A DNA stretch of 64,000 bases from Yersinia frederiksenii ATCC 33641 (GCF_000754805.1 NZ_KN150731.1:4141886-4205885); one strand, 5' to 3'. Shown: positions 27,734 to 38,202, numbered from the stretch's first letter. Numbers and translations are program-made. Notes: generated by a model not told the origin, from the letters alone.

Positions 27734-29425
27734 TTAAATTGGGCAAAGCGGGCGTTTGTCTTCTTCGGTCAGCGTTTCTATCTTCAACATATTAAGCATA
27801 CTGTTGGCAATTTCACGTTCGCCCATCACAACCTGGTTCGCGCCACGATCCGAGATATAAACCACTTCGTCGTCATAATGGGCGCGAGCAATTATCTCAA
27901 GGTCTGGCCGTTTAATTCTGGCGGAGGCAACAATTTCCCCAGCTTCGTAACCATTTGGAATCGTCAGCAACAGCCAGCGGGCGCAATCTAAACGCGCCAG
28001 TGACATAATATCAGCGCTGGCAGCATTGCCTAATACTGCATTAATACCTTGCTCACGTAAGGCTTCAACTCTTGGTCGGGAATTCTCAATAACAACCAGT
28101 GGGATCCCTTCAGCATGCAGTTTTGCCCCTAATAGGCTGCCGACCCGACCATAGCCCACTAATAATGCATGGTTGCACAGATCGACAGGGATCTGTTTTT
28201 CCTCTTCGACAGCTTCTTCCAGAATCAGGTCTTCCATGGTCTCATTCTTGGCTAAATAGCGGTCTAACAGAGTAAACAGTAGCGGGTTGAGCATAATGGA
28301 CAAAATTGCACCTGCCAGCACCAGATTACGGCTATGCTCTGACATTAACCCAAGCGAAATCCCAAGCCCGGCCAAAATAAAGGCGAATTCACCAATTTGT
28401 GCCAAGCTGACTGAAATGGTAAGTGCGGTGCGTTTTGAGTGGCCAAACAGCCGAACCAAAATAAATGCTGCTGCTGATTTCCCAATGATGATGATCGCCA
28501 ATGAAGCGACTACTGCTAACGGCTCATGCACCAAGATCATCGGGTCGAACAGCATCCCGACCGAAACGAAGAACAGCACGGCGAAGGCGTCACGCAGTGG
28601 TAAGGTATCTTGCGCGGCTCGGTGGCTCAGTTCAGACTCATTCAATACCATTCCGGCGAAGAATGCACCCAGAGCAAAGGATACGTCAAATAGCCCTACA
28701 GCGCCGTAGGCAATACCGAGCGCCAATACCAACACCGCTAATGTAAACAGCTCACGGGAGCCAGTACTGGCGGTTTTGGCCAGTATCCATGGAACCAACC
28801 GACGACCCACAACAATCATCAAAGTAATAAAGGCAATGACTTTACCAATGGTAATTGCTAACTCAGTGAATAATTGGCTCAGGCTAGTGGTTTCATTTCC
28901 CATCACGCCAGCAAATGCCGGTAATAGGACCAGTGTGAGTACCATCGCCAGATCTTCGACAATCAGCCAGCCAATCGCAATTTGCCCTCGTTGACTATCA
29001 ATGAGTTGCCGCTCTTCCAGTGCTCGCAGTAATACCACGGTACTGGCGGTTGATAGACAAAGACCGAAGACAAACCCAGCCATCAAGTCCCAGCCTAATA
29101 AATGAGATAGCCCCATTCCGAGTAAGGTGGCGACGGCTATTTGCGCCACCGCGCCGGGTATGGCGATGGCTTTTACTGCGAGGAGGTCTTTAAGCGAGAA
29201 GTGAAGTCCAACACCAAACATCAACAAAATAACACCAATTTCAGCCAGTTCAGGTGCTAATGAGGTATCAGCGACAAAACCTGGCGTGAATGGCCCGGCT
29301 AGCACCCCTGCGGCAAGGTACCCCACCAGTGGTGAGATGCGCAGGCGGTGAGCCAACGTGCCCAAGAGGAAGGCGAGAACAAGGCCTCCGACGATCGTGG
29401 TAATTAAGGGTGTTGAGTGGTGCAT
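27734..29425 (-). CDS. ybaL: YbaL, CPA2-type cation/proton antiporter
   Basis: A 563-residue inner-membrane transporter of the CPA2 (KefB/KefC) family, with twelve to thirteen TM segments up to about residue 385 and a cytoplasmic TrkA-N (RCK) domain. The RCK glycine-rich loop is LLVGYGRVGSLLGAKL. A potassium or cation proton exchange role is assumed from the family; the physiological role is not established. The position after gsk and before fsr is the same as in E. coli. Confidence 0.93.
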   Translation of the reverse strand: MHHSTPLITTIVGGLVLAFLLGTLAHRLRISPLVGYLAAGVLAGPFTPGFVADTSLAPELAEIGVILLMFGVGLHFSLKDLLAVKAIAIPGAVAQIAVATLLGMGLSHLLGWDLMAGFVFGLCLSTASTVVLLRALEERQLIDSQRGQIAIGWLIVEDLAMVLTLVLLPAFAGVMGNETTSLSQLFTELAITIGKVIAFITLMIVVGRRLVPWILAKTASTGSRELFTLAVLVLALGIAYGAVGLFDVSFALGAFFAGMVLNESELSHRAAQDTLPLRDAFAVLFFVSVGMLFDPMILVHEPLAVVASLAIIIIGKSAAAFILVRLFGHSKRTALTISVSLAQIGEFAFILAGLGISLGLMSEHSRNLVLAGAILSIMLNPLLFTLLDRYLAKNETMEDLILEEAVEEEKQIPVDLCNHALLVGYGRVGSLLGAKLHAEGIPLVVIENSRPRVEALREQGINAVLGNAASADIMSLARLDCARWLLLTIPNGYEAGEIVASARIKRPDLEIIARAHYDDEVVYISDRGANQVVMGEREIANSMLNMLKIETLTEEDKRPLCPI

Positions 29426-29441
29426 CCAGACTCCTTCTCGT

Positions 29442-29594
29442 TATACCCGCCATCTGTTAAGTTGCAGGTGTGTGGCTGTGTCCAAATCTGCTCCCGGCGC
29501 AAATCATTTGCCTGAGTAAGCTATCAAAATTGTGAGCCTGATGAGGGGCCCACTCTTCGGGCTTACGCTGCAAGTTAAGATCTATTGGGATATA
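29442..29594. repeat. Divergent ERIC-like inverted-repeat element
   Basis: The left end reads TATACCCGCCATCTGTTAAG then TTGCAG; the right end reads CTGCAAGTTAAGATCTATTG then GGATAT. The ends are imperfect inverted copies of each other and resemble the termini of the ERIC element near adk. The core lacks the ERIC primer-site sequence, so it is either a decayed copy or a different family of Yersinia intergenic repeat. Confidence 0.55.
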
Positions 29595-29762
29595 GAGGGC
29601 GGTAGCATTTCACAGCAATAGCATCAGTTTATTGCATTTATGCGATCAATGCGCGATAAAAATTAAATTTTTATCGTTAAAAGACTAGTTTGGCATGAAA
29701 ATTGTTTGAAGTGCTTGTTTGTGGGGGACTTGATGTTTTGATCACGATTACGTAGGGAACTC

Positions 29763-29792
29763 TCCCGACTGAAACATATGTTTCGGTCGGGA
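29763..29792. terminator. Hairpin downstream of fsr
   Basis: TCCCGACTGAAAC pairs with GTTTCGGTCGGGA around ATAT: a long, strong inverted repeat 17 bases beyond the fsr stop. There is no clear T-tract on the minus strand, so termination strength is uncertain. Confidence 0.6.
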
Positions 29793-29809
29793 TTATAAGG
29801 TCTTTACTA

Positions 29810-31024
29810 TTACTTATCTTCTATATTAGGCAGTAAGGCAGTAAATATCCCCAGTAATGGCAAGAATGCACATATTTGATAAACCAGTTCAATACTGGTT
29901 AAATCCGCCACATACCCCAGTACAGCCGCACCTAATCCCCCCATACCGAAAGCAAAACCGAAGAATAAGCCAGATACCATGCCCACTTTCCCCGGAATCA
30001 ACTCCTGCGCATATACTAATATTGCGGAAAAGGCCGATGCAAGGATAACACCAATGATCACGGTCAAAATTCCAATCCAATACAGAGATGCATAGGGTAA
30101 AATAAGGGTAAATGGTGCAACTCCTAAGATTGACCCCCAAATAACATATTTCCTCCCTATTCTATCCCCGAGAGGGCCACCAATTATGGTGCCGGCGGCA
30201 ACAGCAAAGAGGAACACAAATAAATGTATCTGAGCATTTTGCACCGAAACACCGAACTTATGCATCAGATAAAAGGTGTAATAGCTACTAATGCTGGTCA
30301 AGTAGAAGTATTTAGAGAATATCAGCACCATTAAGATTGCTAACGTGCTAACAACCGTCTTTCTCGGCAGTACTTTTGCCGATGAGACCTTGATGACTTT
30401 GCCATGACTGGCTCTTTGTTGCTGTTGATACCATTTACTGACTTGCAATAGCACCACAATCGCCAGTAAGGCGGCGAGTGAGAACCAGCCAACATTGCCT
30501 TTACCGTAAGGCGCAATCAGGATTGCCGCTAACAACGGGCCGAGAGCGCTGCCGAAATTGCCACCGACCTGAAAAATGGACTGAGCCATACCATGGCGAC
30601 CACCAGATGCCATACGAGCAACCCGCGAAGATTCCGGGTGGAAGACTGAAGAACCAGTTCCAACCAATGCTGCCGCCAGTAAAACCACAGGGAAAGTTGT
30701 GGCAACCGCGAGCAGTAAAATACCGGATAGGGTGAAACCCATGCCAATCGGCAAAGAATAGGGCTGGGGATGTTTATCCGTATACAGACCTATCAAGGGC
30801 TGCAATAGTGAGGCTGTCAGTTGATAAGTCAGGGTGATTAACCCTATCTGGGCAAAACTCAGTGAAAACTCGGCTTGTAATAGCGGGTAAATCGCCAGGA
30901 TCAGCGACTGAATCATATCGTTGAGCAAGTGAGATACGCTGATAGCACCCAAAATAGAGAAAGAGGTGCGTTTTACAGAAGTATTAACGGAAGGCTGGAA
31001 TTCCGTCTCAGAGCGATCGGTCAT
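29810..31024 (-). CDS. fsr: Fsr, fosmidomycin-resistance MFS efflux protein
   Basis: A major-facilitator exporter of 404 residues with 12 TM segments. Closely matches E. coli Fsr: FSILGAISVSHLLNDMIQSL near the N-terminus, GTGSSVFHPESSRVARMASG and GGPLGDRIGRKYVIWGS between helices. In E. coli it confers fosmidomycin resistance; the natural substrate is unknown. The start was set at the ATG at 31024 (MTDRSET) with AGGCGA upstream; a GTG 27 bases earlier is possible but less likely. It is divergent from ushA. Confidence 0.93.
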   Translation of the reverse strand: MTDRSETEFQPSVNTSVKRTSFSILGAISVSHLLNDMIQSLILAIYPLLQAEFSLSFAQIGLITLTYQLTASLLQPLIGLYTDKHPQPYSLPIGMGFTLSGILLLAVATTFPVVLLAAALVGTGSSVFHPESSRVARMASGGRHGMAQSIFQVGGNFGSALGPLLAAILIAPYGKGNVGWFSLAALLAIVVLLQVSKWYQQQQRASHGKVIKVSSAKVLPRKTVVSTLAILMVLIFSKYFYLTSISSYYTFYLMHKFGVSVQNAQIHLFVFLFAVAAGTIIGGPLGDRIGRKYVIWGSILGVAPFTLILPYASLYWIGILTVIIGVILASAFSAILVYAQELIPGKVGMVSGLFFGFAFGMGGLGAAVLGYVADLTSIELVYQICAFLPLLGIFTALLPNIEDK

Positions 31025-31291
31025 AATGAGTATTCGCCTAATAGTTTTCACTGTTAATAATATGTTGGTAACGAATACATATTATGCAGTTCGAATGATT
31101 TTTACTACTACTGACATAGTTTGATATATATTCCAAAGTTATGAAATTTGTACTTCCGTCATCACATTACAATACAAAGTGTGTCACAGTATCATCTTGA
31201 TTTATCATGATATTGATATGTATCACCCAAATTTCACTCATTAAACTGGCATTTATCGCGCTGGTTTTTAACGACAACATGGAGATTTGCC

Positions 31292-32944
31292 ATGCGTTTT
31301 TCATTACCAACCACAGCCTGTGTCTTAGCTGTGTCGCTGGCGTTTGCACCGGGATGGGCGGCGGCCTGGGAACAAAACAAAACTTACGACATTACTATTT
31401 TGCACACTAATGATCACCATGGGCATTTCTGGCAAAACGATTACGGCGAGTATGGTTTGGCGGCACAAAAAACAGTTGTTGATGAGATTCGCGAGCAAGT
31501 TGCTGCCAAGGGGGGAAGCCTGCTACTGCTCTCCGGCGGGGATATCAATACCGGTGTGCCTGAATCTGATTTGCAGGATGCCGAGCCCGATTTCCGTGGT
31601 ATGAATCTGGTGGGTTATGATGCCATGGCTATTGGTAATCATGAATTTGATAACCCACTGAGTGTGCTGCGCCAGCAGGAAAAGTGGGCGACCTTCCCGC
31701 TATTATCCGCCAATATCTACCAGAAAAGTACCCAACAGCGGTTATTCAAACCTTATGCTTTGTTTGATAAGCAAGGGGTGAAAATTGCTGTGATTGGCTT
31801 AACCACTGACGATACCGCAAAGATCGGGAATCCTGAGTATTTCACGGATATCGAGTTCCGCGTGCCTGCGGTAGAGGCAAAGCAAGTTGTCGATCAACTG
31901 AGAAAAACAGCAAAGCCTGACATCATTATCGCCGCGACACATATGGGGCATTACGATGATGGCAAACATGGCTCTAATGCTCCGGGTGATGTCGAGATGG
32001 CACGCAGCTTGCCTGCTGGCTATCTGGATATGATAGTGGGTGGTCACTCGCAGGATCCGGTTTGTATGGCCAGTGAGAACCATAAACAGGCGAATTATGT
32101 ACCGGGGACGCCTTGCGCCCCAGACAGGCAAAATGGAACTTGGATTGTGCAGGCTCATGAATGGGGTAAATATGTGGGGCGGGCCGACTTTACCTTCCGT
32201 AATGGTGAGCTAAAACTGGTGAGTTATCAGTTAATCCCGATCAATTTGAAGAAAAAGGTTGAGAAGGCGGATGGCACCAGTGAGCGAGTTTTTTATACGC
32301 AAGAGATTGCCCAAAACCCATCCATGCTGAAGCTTTTGACCCCATTTGAAGAGCAGGGTAAAGCACAGCTTGGTATCAAGGTGGGCAGTGTGAATGGCAA
32401 GTTGGAAGGGGATCGCAGCAAAGTCCGTTTCGAGCAAACCAATCTGGCCCGTATGTTATTGGTCGCACAAATGGAACGTGCGGGTGCTGATTTTGCCGTG
32501 ATGAGTGGCGGAGGGGTTCGCGACTCTATCGAAGCCGGTGATATCACTTATAAAGATGTGCTTAAGGTTCAACCATTCGGTAATACTCTGGTTTACGCGG
32601 ATATGAAAGGCCGTGAGGTTGAGAAGTATCTGGCGGTGGTGGCAAATAAAAAAGTAGATTCTGGCGCTTATGCTCAATTTGCCAATGTTAGCCTGGTGGC
32701 TGATGGTGAGGGGGTTAGCGAGGTGAAAATACAGGGTAAGCCGTTAGAGCCGAATAAAACTTATCGTCTGGCGACATTAAATTTCAACGCGCTAGGCGGT
32801 GATGGCTATCCGAAGATTGATACCTTGCCGGGTTATGTCAATACTGGTTTTATCGATGCAGAAGTTCTGAAACAGTATATAGAGAAACACTCGCCACTGG
32901 ATGCCAGTCAGTATCAGCCGAAAGGTGAGATTGTTTATAAGTAA
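31292..32944 (+). CDS. ushA: UshA, periplasmic UDP-sugar hydrolase / 5'-nucleotidase
   Basis: A secreted bifunctional enzyme that hydrolyses nucleotides and UDP-sugars in the periplasm for salvage. The Sec signal peptide spans about residues 1-25 (cleavage near AAA-WEQ). The metallophosphatase domain has ILHTNDHHGHF, GNHEFD and VGGHSQDP; the C-terminal substrate domain follows with GGGVRDSIEAGDIT and FNALGGDGYP. The 550-residue length is normal. The ribosome site is CATGGAG. A terminator lies downstream. Confidence 0.96.
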   Translation: MRFSLPTTACVLAVSLAFAPGWAAAWEQNKTYDITILHTNDHHGHFWQNDYGEYGLAAQKTVVDEIREQVAAKGGSLLLLSGGDINTGVPESDLQDAEPDFRGMNLVGYDAMAIGNHEFDNPLSVLRQQEKWATFPLLSANIYQKSTQQRLFKPYALFDKQGVKIAVIGLTTDDTAKIGNPEYFTDIEFRVPAVEAKQVVDQLRKTAKPDIIIAATHMGHYDDGKHGSNAPGDVEMARSLPAGYLDMIVGGHSQDPVCMASENHKQANYVPGTPCAPDRQNGTWIVQAHEWGKYVGRADFTFRNGELKLVSYQLIPINLKKKVEKADGTSERVFYTQEIAQNPSMLKLLTPFEEQGKAQLGIKVGSVNGKLEGDRSKVRFEQTNLARMLLVAQMERAGADFAVMSGGGVRDSIEAGDITYKDVLKVQPFGNTLVYADMKGREVEKYLAVVANKKVDSGAYAQFANVSLVADGEGVSEVKIQGKPLEPNKTYRLATLNFNALGGDGYPKIDTLPGYVNTGFIDAEVLKQYIEKHSPLDASQYQPKGEIVYK

Positions 32945-32959
32945 GCAGTGAATTTAGCA

Positions 32960-32990
32960 GCCTCCTTTTTACTTATGGAGGCTTATTTCA
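32960..32990 (+). terminator. Terminator of ushA
   Basis: GCCTCC (32960-32965) and GGAGGC (32977-32982) form the stem, followed by TTATTTC. It lies 15 bases after the ushA stop and before the convergent ybaK. Confidence 0.7.
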
Positions 32991-33016
32991 CACCCATTGT
33001 TAAACCAACAGGTTTA

Positions 33017-33496
33017 TCAATCTCTTTTTGCGATATCAGCAAAGGTGCCTTGCAGTAAACGGCATAGATCGGTTGCTGCTAATTCAATGTCTAAACCGCG
33101 CTTGCCGCCGGAGACATAGATAGTGGCATATTCTTGTGCCGGGCTATCAATCACGGTAGGTAGGCGTTTTTTCTGCCCTAATGGACTAATGCCACCGACT
33201 AAATAGCCAGTGCTGCGTTGTGCCAATTGCGGGTCGGCCATTTCGGCTTTTTTTGCCCCCAATGCGCGGGCCACTTTTTTTAGGTCAAGTTGAGTGGCAA
33301 CTGGCGTCACGGCTACCGCCAGATTTTTGGCATCGCCATTTAATGCAACCAACAAAGTTTTATAGACTCTTTCTGCATTGAGCCCCAACTTTTTAACCGC
33401 CTCATCACCAAAGTTGGTTTCTGTGGCATCGTGGTGATAAGGGTGCAAGGTGAAAGGAACTTTTTGTTTTTCCAGCAAAACGACTGCAGGTGTCAT
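33017..33496 (-). CDS. ybaK: Cys-tRNA(Pro)/Cys-tRNA(Cys) deacylase YbaK
   Basis: A 159-residue trans-editing enzyme that removes cysteine mischarged on tRNA-Pro. It has the YbaK/ProX fold with [19 protein letters not shown], the catalytic-lysine region [14 protein letters not shown] and the [17 protein letters not shown] loop. The start is the ATG at 33496. It lies upstream of chiX and is convergent with ushA. Confidence 0.95.
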   Translation of the reverse strand: MTPAVVLLEKQKVPFTLHPYHHDATETNFGDEAVKKLGLNAERVYKTLLVALNGDAKNLAVAVTPVATQLDLKKVARALGAKKAEMADPQLAQRSTGYLVGGISPLGQKKRLPTVIDSPAQEYATIYVSGGKRGLDIELAATDLCRLLQGTFADIAKRD

Positions 33497-33666
33497 AATA
33501 AACGTCCGATTTAAAATGAAGATTTATTCCAGTGGATTATCCGACATATCAATATTGGCGTGAGGTTAAAAATTAACCTAACAAAATCAGCATAATGATC
33601 AAATGTCATGCAGGTTATGATGAATGTCGGTTGCTAATCTAATCGTCAGGTTGCTACCCTGTACTT

Positions 33667-33762
33667 GCTGCTCATATTATCCGCAAGGAATATGAGAGCT
33701 TAATAACTAAAATAATGAAAATTCCTCTTTGACTGGCCGATAGCGATATCGGCCATTTTTTT
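33667..33762 (+). ncRNA. chiX: ChiX (SroB/MicM) small regulatory RNA
   Basis: The segment from ATGAAAATTCCTCTTTGAC through GGCCGATAGCGATATCGGCC and seven T residues is nearly the same as the 3' half of E. coli ChiX. The E. coli gene also lies between ybaK and ybaP. ChiX is Hfq-dependent and silences the chitoporin gene chiP. The 5' hairpin is kept in shape (CTCATATT 33671-33678 with AATATGAG 33689-33696) but not in sequence. A plausible promoter has TTGCTA at 33631-33636 and TACCCT at 33655-33660. The exact 5' end is inferred. It is missed by protein-based annotation. Confidence 0.88.
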
Positions 33763-34570
33763 ATTGCAGGCCGGATTTCAATAGTTCTGGAAGATTTCCT
33801 TCACCGTATAAATGTAGCGCCCCGACCGCCACCACGTAGCGCCCGGACGGTAATTGTTCCAGTTGCTGTTGCCAGCGTTTGTTGCGCTGAATCATTAGCA
33901 CGTCATACAGGCCCTGGCTAAAGGTTGGCGCCAGTGTGCTCAAATCATTGACCGGATGATGCTCCAGCCACCAGCTCATCATAGTTTGCAGCAGGCGGGC
34001 GTTGGTGTGCCAGTGGGTTAAGGTATCCAGCAGTAAAGACATGCCGTTGTCTGGCAATGTATCGAGTAAATCGAGCTGCATTTGCGCACCTTCCAGCTCA
34101 ATAACGTTTTTTCTCTGTGCCGCGGCCGCTTTCAATAGTTGGTAATCGATGCCGTATTCACCACGTAATCCTAAACGTTGGGCCTGACGGGCCTGAAGCA
34201 TTAAGGCAACCTGCCATGCAGGCAGAAACGCCATTGACTGAGGGTCACTACCCAATTCTTCGCAGCGTTGCAATAACTGTTGATAGTACTCTTCAGATAA
34301 TCGGTCGACTAATGGTTCATCAAGATTATCGTTACCAAAGGGTGAGGCGGTTTCAGTGATATCAGCTTCGACAATAAGGGCATCAGCCTGATTCAACTTA
34401 TTGAGCAGCGTATGGGGAAGGGGAAACATACCTTCGGTTCCCATATGAATGCTACCGACCAGGTGAAAGTGACGTTCACCGGGTAACGTGATATCCAAAG
34501 CGGGGTAGGTATAGCTCGCCGGGACAGTGATGCCCAGAAATTTTGCCATGCGGCGTAATAATTGGCCCAT
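33761..34570 (-). CDS. ybaP: YbaP, TraB/GumN-family protein
   Basis: A 269-residue protein of the TraB/GumN family. Diagnostic motifs are ALDITLPGERHFHLVGSIHM (residues about 25-44) and the C-terminal VAVGALHLYGEGNLPELL. In E. coli the homologue's function is unknown; relatives are suspected metalloproteases because of the paired GxxH motifs. No signal peptide is obvious. Its stop overlaps the end of chiX by two bases on the opposite strand. The start MGQLLRRM is preceded by AAGGGA. Confidence 0.9.
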   Translation of the reverse strand: MGQLLRRMAKFLGITVPASYTYPALDITLPGERHFHLVGSIHMGTEGMFPLPHTLLNKLNQADALIVEADITETASPFGNDNLDEPLVDRLSEEYYQQLLQRCEELGSDPQSMAFLPAWQVALMLQARQAQRLGLRGEYGIDYQLLKAAAAQRKNVIELEGAQMQLDLLDTLPDNGMSLLLDTLTHWHTNARLLQTMMSWWLEHHPVNDLSTLAPTFSQGLYDVLMIQRNKRWQQQLEQLPSGRYVVAVGALHLYGEGNLPELLKSGLQ

Positions 34571-34768
34571 GTGGTTCCCTTATTAGCGTTTTCTAACATG
34601 CTAAACGCTAAATGGCGCACAAGAAAGTGTTGTGCGCCATTAGGTTATCGGGAAAGCCCCTTTTACTTAAAGTCTCAGTGTTGCTAGCGGCATGCCGTTA
34701 TCCGCAGCTCTCACCTATTCGGAGTCGCTACAAGCCGTGTTCACTCGCAGCCTATACTATAGCGCCAA

Positions 34769-37516
34769 TTATTTTGGATCTTGGTTAGTGCTCGGTTTAA
34801 AACGCAGTAACCGGTTGGCATTACTGACAACTGTAATCGATGACAGGGCCATAGCCGCCCCCGCCACTACTGGGCTGAGCAAGGTTCCGGTGAAGGGGAA
34901 CAAAATACCCGCCGCAATCGGAATCCCCAGCGCATTATAGAAAAATGCCCCCAATAGATTTTGTTTCATGTTGCGCAATGTGGCTTTGGAAAGTTCTACG
35001 GCATCAGCCACTCCATGTAAGCTATGGCGCATCAGGGTAATAGCTGCAGTTTCAATCGCAATATCGCTACCGCCGCCCATGGCAATCCCAACATCGGCTT
35101 GCGCCAGTGCTGGTGCATCATTGATGCCGTCACCAATCATCGCCACTTTATGTCCGGCAGCTTGTAGTTGCTTAATCGCCTCTGCTTTACCATCAGGCAA
35201 GACTCCGGCGATCACCTGATCAATACCAGCTTCTTTGGCGATAGCATTCGCGGTAATAGGGTTATCACCGGTTAACATCACCAAATTATATCCTTGCTGA
35301 TGCAATCGTTGCAGTGCGCTGACACTGTCACTGCGCAGTGGGTCTCGAATTGACAGTAGCGCTGCTGGTTTACCCTGTGCAGTCAAGATCACCGGTGTAG
35401 CACCACTTTCAGCTTGTTGCTGCATCAGGGATTGCAACTCAGCGGTATCAATCTGTTGTTCCTCCAACAGACGATTATTCCCCAGCAATAGCGGGATGCC
35501 ATCGACTTCACCACTGACCCCTAAGCCACGCAATGTGCGGAATTGATTCACTGTCGCCAGTGTCAGCCCTTCTGCTCGTTGTAAAATAGCACGCGCCAAT
35601 GGGTGATTAGAGCCGGTCTCCAGTGCTGCCGCCCATGCCAGCGCTTGTTGTTCGCTCACGCCATTGAAGGTATGAATGGCGACCACTTGTGGCTGCCCTT
35701 CGGTCAAGGTACCGGTTTTGTCGAACACTAAAGTGTCGAGGTTGCTGGCCTGCTGCAAGGCATCTGCATCACGTACCAGGACGCCAAGCTCAGCCGCGCG
35801 GCCTACGCCAGAGATAATCGACATCGGCGTTGCCAGCCCAAGAGCACATGGGCAGGCGATAATCAGTACCGTCGTAGCGATCACTAAGGTGTAAACTAGC
35901 TGCGGTTGCGGGCCGAAGAAATACCAAATTAGCCCGGCGATAACCGCAATCGCGACCACCGTTGGTACAAATACTGCCGAGATTCTATCCGCCAGTTTAC
36001 CGATTTCCGGTTTGCTGCTTTGCGCCTGCCGGACCAGTTTGATAATGCGCGCCAAGGTGGTCTGACTGCCAATGGCATTGGCACGAAACAGCACTGACCC
36101 ATCCTGTACTTGTGTCCCAGCATGGACGACATCACCCGCTGATTTTTGTTGCGGGATAGGTTCGCCGGTCAGCATGGCTTCATCCATCCACACTTCACCT
36201 TGTACAATTTCACCATCAACGGGAACACGGTCACCCGTCGTCAGGCGCAATGTCATGCCCAGTTGAACATCAGCGAGTGGGATGACCTGCTCGCCTTCGT
36301 CTGTGACTTGCCGTGCGGTTGGTGGAGCCAAGTCTAGTAAGCGCTCCAGCGCATTTGACGAACGTTGTCTGGCGCGTTGCTCCATGGCATGACCCAGGTT
36401 AATCAAACCGATGATCATGGCACTGGCTTCATAATAAAGATGGCGTGCTTCCATCGGGAAGACATCTGGCCAGATATTCACCGTGATGGAGTAGAGCCAA
36501 GCTGCACCAGTACCTAAGGCGACCAGAGTATCCATGGTGGCACTGCCATTTTTCAGACTGACCCAGGCATTACGGTAAAAGTGACCACCGGCAAATATCA
36601 TCACCAGCAGCGTGATTACCCCGACAATCAGCCACGGTGTTTGGGTTTCGGGTGTTAGCGTCATACTGCCACCTAATAACCCCCATCCCATCAATGGGAT
36701 ACCCAACAACAGACCTAGAGCGGCTTGCCACTGAAAACGCTTCATACTGGCTTGCGACATTTGATGCTGGCGCTCGCGCCGCTCGTTTTCATCTTCAATA
36801 ATTTCAGCACCATAACCGGCATTTTTCACCGCTGCGATTAAGGCTTCATTGCTGGGATGACCGGTGACTAATGCACTTCGCTCGGCAAGGTTGACGCGCG
36901 CAACTTCGACGCCATCAACACTTTCTAGTGCATTTTGTACTTTAGAAACGCAACTGGCGCAGCTCATCCCAGTCAGTAATAATTGGACACTGTCGCTATC
37001 ACTGGCTGCGGGTTCTACCACGGATGTGGCTGCCGGAACCGTTGAAGAGGCCGCTGCCAGATGTTCCGGCTGAGATGGGGCTGATTGAGTCAGCGGCTCA
37101 GTTTTTGGGGATTCAGCCCCTTGCAGTGTGGCGTGATAGCCGGCTTGCTCCACGGCATCAATCATCGCTTGTGCATCAGCCTTACCGTATATTTTGGCAC
37201 TATCGAGAGCCACATCCGCCGCAATCACCCCAGGAACCGTTTCCAGTGCTTTGCGGGTGGACTCAGTACAATGTCCACAACTTAGGCCGGAGAGCTGTAA
37301 CTCAACATCCGGTGTTTGCGCCTCTTCTGCCTGATAGCCGGCTTGTTTGACGGTATCAATCAGCACATGAGTTTCAGCTTCACCGGTGACTTTTGCATAG
37401 TGAACATTCACTTCAGCATGATGAACATCTTCCCGGCTTTCTAGCGCGGCTTTCACGCGTTTGGCACAATTCATACAGGATAGGCCGTGTAAGGCCAGTA
37501 CTGTGGTTTGCAACAT
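34769..37516 (-). CDS. copA: CopA, copper(I)-exporting P1B-type ATPase
   Basis: Pumps cuprous ions from cytoplasm to periplasm. The start at 37516 has a strong AAGGAG site and gives 915 residues; an upstream ATG (37549) is excluded by position in the promoter. Three heavy-metal-binding domains are seen (GLSCMNC near residue 10, GLSCGHC near 78, GMSCASC near 183), compared with two in E. coli. The transport core has the A-domain TGEP, the CPC in [13 protein letters not shown], phosphorylation site DKTGT, the HP locus SNHPLARA and GDGINDAP. Its promoter carries a CueR box. Confidence 0.96.
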   Translation of the reverse strand: MLQTTVLALHGLSCMNCAKRVKAALESREDVHHAEVNVHYAKVTGEAETHVLIDTVKQAGYQAEEAQTPDVELQLSGLSCGHCTESTRKALETVPGVIAADVALDSAKIYGKADAQAMIDAVEQAGYHATLQGAESPKTEPLTQSAPSQPEHLAAASSTVPAATSVVEPAASDSDSVQLLLTGMSCASCVSKVQNALESVDGVEVARVNLAERSALVTGHPSNEALIAAVKNAGYGAEIIEDENERRERQHQMSQASMKRFQWQAALGLLLGIPLMGWGLLGGSMTLTPETQTPWLIVGVITLLVMIFAGGHFYRNAWVSLKNGSATMDTLVALGTGAAWLYSITVNIWPDVFPMEARHLYYEASAMIIGLINLGHAMEQRARQRSSNALERLLDLAPPTARQVTDEGEQVIPLADVQLGMTLRLTTGDRVPVDGEIVQGEVWMDEAMLTGEPIPQQKSAGDVVHAGTQVQDGSVLFRANAIGSQTTLARIIKLVRQAQSSKPEIGKLADRISAVFVPTVVAIAVIAGLIWYFFGPQPQLVYTLVIATTVLIIACPCALGLATPMSIISGVGRAAELGVLVRDADALQQASNLDTLVFDKTGTLTEGQPQVVAIHTFNGVSEQQALAWAAALETGSNHPLARAILQRAEGLTLATVNQFRTLRGLGVSGEVDGIPLLLGNNRLLEEQQIDTAELQSLMQQQAESGATPVILTAQGKPAALLSIRDPLRSDSVSALQRLHQQGYNLVMLTGDNPITANAIAKEAGIDQVIAGVLPDGKAEAIKQLQAAGHKVAMIGDGINDAPALAQADVGIAMGGGSDIAIETAAITLMRHSLHGVADAVELSKATLRNMKQNLLGAFFYNALGIPIAAGILFPFTGTLLSPVVAGAAMALSSITVVSNANRLLRFKPSTNQDPK

Positions 37517-37684
37517 AGTTAACTCCTTATCGAGTAGGTACCTATCCATAAATTTTATAGGGATAAGTTTAATCGGTATTCCCCGTCATATACTGAATTC
37601 ATGGCAGAAGCGGACTGATACATTCTCTTCAGCTGTACCGGTTTTATTCTGCTTGACCGATATCGTTCTTTTCACTAATGATAG

Positions 37685-37715
37685 AGGTTAAACCTTCCAG
37701 CAAGGGGAAGGTCAA
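37685..37715 (-). promoter_or_regulatory. copA promoter with CueR box
   Basis: On the minus strand: -35 TTGACC (37710-37715), then a 19-bp spacer, then -10 TAACCT (37685-37690). The spacer contains the dyad ACCTTCC/GGAAGGT at 37692-37712. A long 19-bp spacer and a central dyad are the hallmark of MerR-family activated promoters. This one matches the E. coli copA promoter almost base for base, as recalled. Copper-bound CueR untwists it to activate copA. Confidence 0.92.
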
Positions 37716-37724
37716 GGGGGAAAG

Positions 37725-38165
37725 ATGAATATCAGTGATGTCGCCAAAAAAACCGGCTTAACCAGTAAAGCCATCCGTTTTTATGAAGAAAAAAAACTGG
37801 TGACCCCGCCGATCCGCACGGATAACGGCTACCGTAGTTACAGTGCTAAACACATTGAAGAATTAACACTATTGCGTCAGGCGCGGCAGGTGGGTTTTAC
37901 ACTGGATGAGTGTCGTGAATTACTGGCATTATTTCATAACCCGGCTCGTCATAGTGCCGATGTGAAAGCCGCGACGTTGCAGAAGGTCGCTGAAATCGAG
38001 CAGCATATTAATGATCTTAATCAGATGCGATTACGCTTATTGGCCTTGGCCGAAGAGTGCCCTGGAGATGATGGCGCGGATTGCCCGATTATTAATAATC
38101 TGGCGGGATGTTGCCATACGGATGATAAACAAGCAGCCACTGCAAGACAAAAAGTTGAGAGTTAA
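37725..38165 (+). CDS. cueR: CueR, copper-responsive MerR-family activator
   Basis: The regulator of copA, 146 residues. The winged helix-turn-helix begins [21 protein letters not shown]; a dimerisation helix follows. The metal-binding loop [12 protein letters not shown] supplies the two cysteines (about residues 112 and 120) that bind Cu(I), Ag(I) or Au(I). It is divergent from copA, so the copA promoter overlaps its leader. The C-terminal CCHTDDK is also typical. Confidence 0.96.
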   Translation: MNISDVAKKTGLTSKAIRFYEEKKLVTPPIRTDNGYRSYSAKHIEELTLLRQARQVGFTLDECRELLALFHNPARHSADVKAATLQKVAEIEQHINDLNQMRLRLLALAEECPGDDGADCPIINNLAGCCHTDDKQAATARQKVES

Positions 38166-38202
38166 CTAAGAATTCGGTGGCTGATATTTTGTCATTAACC
38201 TT

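Larger units (their letters stand above)
29426..29809. other. ybaL-fsr intergenic region
   Basis: The 384 bases contain an ERIC-like inverted repeat (29442-29594), an AT-rich stretch (29600-29760) and a hairpin just downstream of fsr (29763-29792). No gene is supported. The ybaL promoter may lie to the left of, or within, the repeat. Confidence 0.6.

Noticed and set aside
29597-29610. GGCGGTAGCATTTC, resembling the ops element
   Set aside because: The rest of the JUMPstart sequence is absent, and no polysaccharide operon lies downstream; ybaL and fsr are on the other strand. Judged a chance match.
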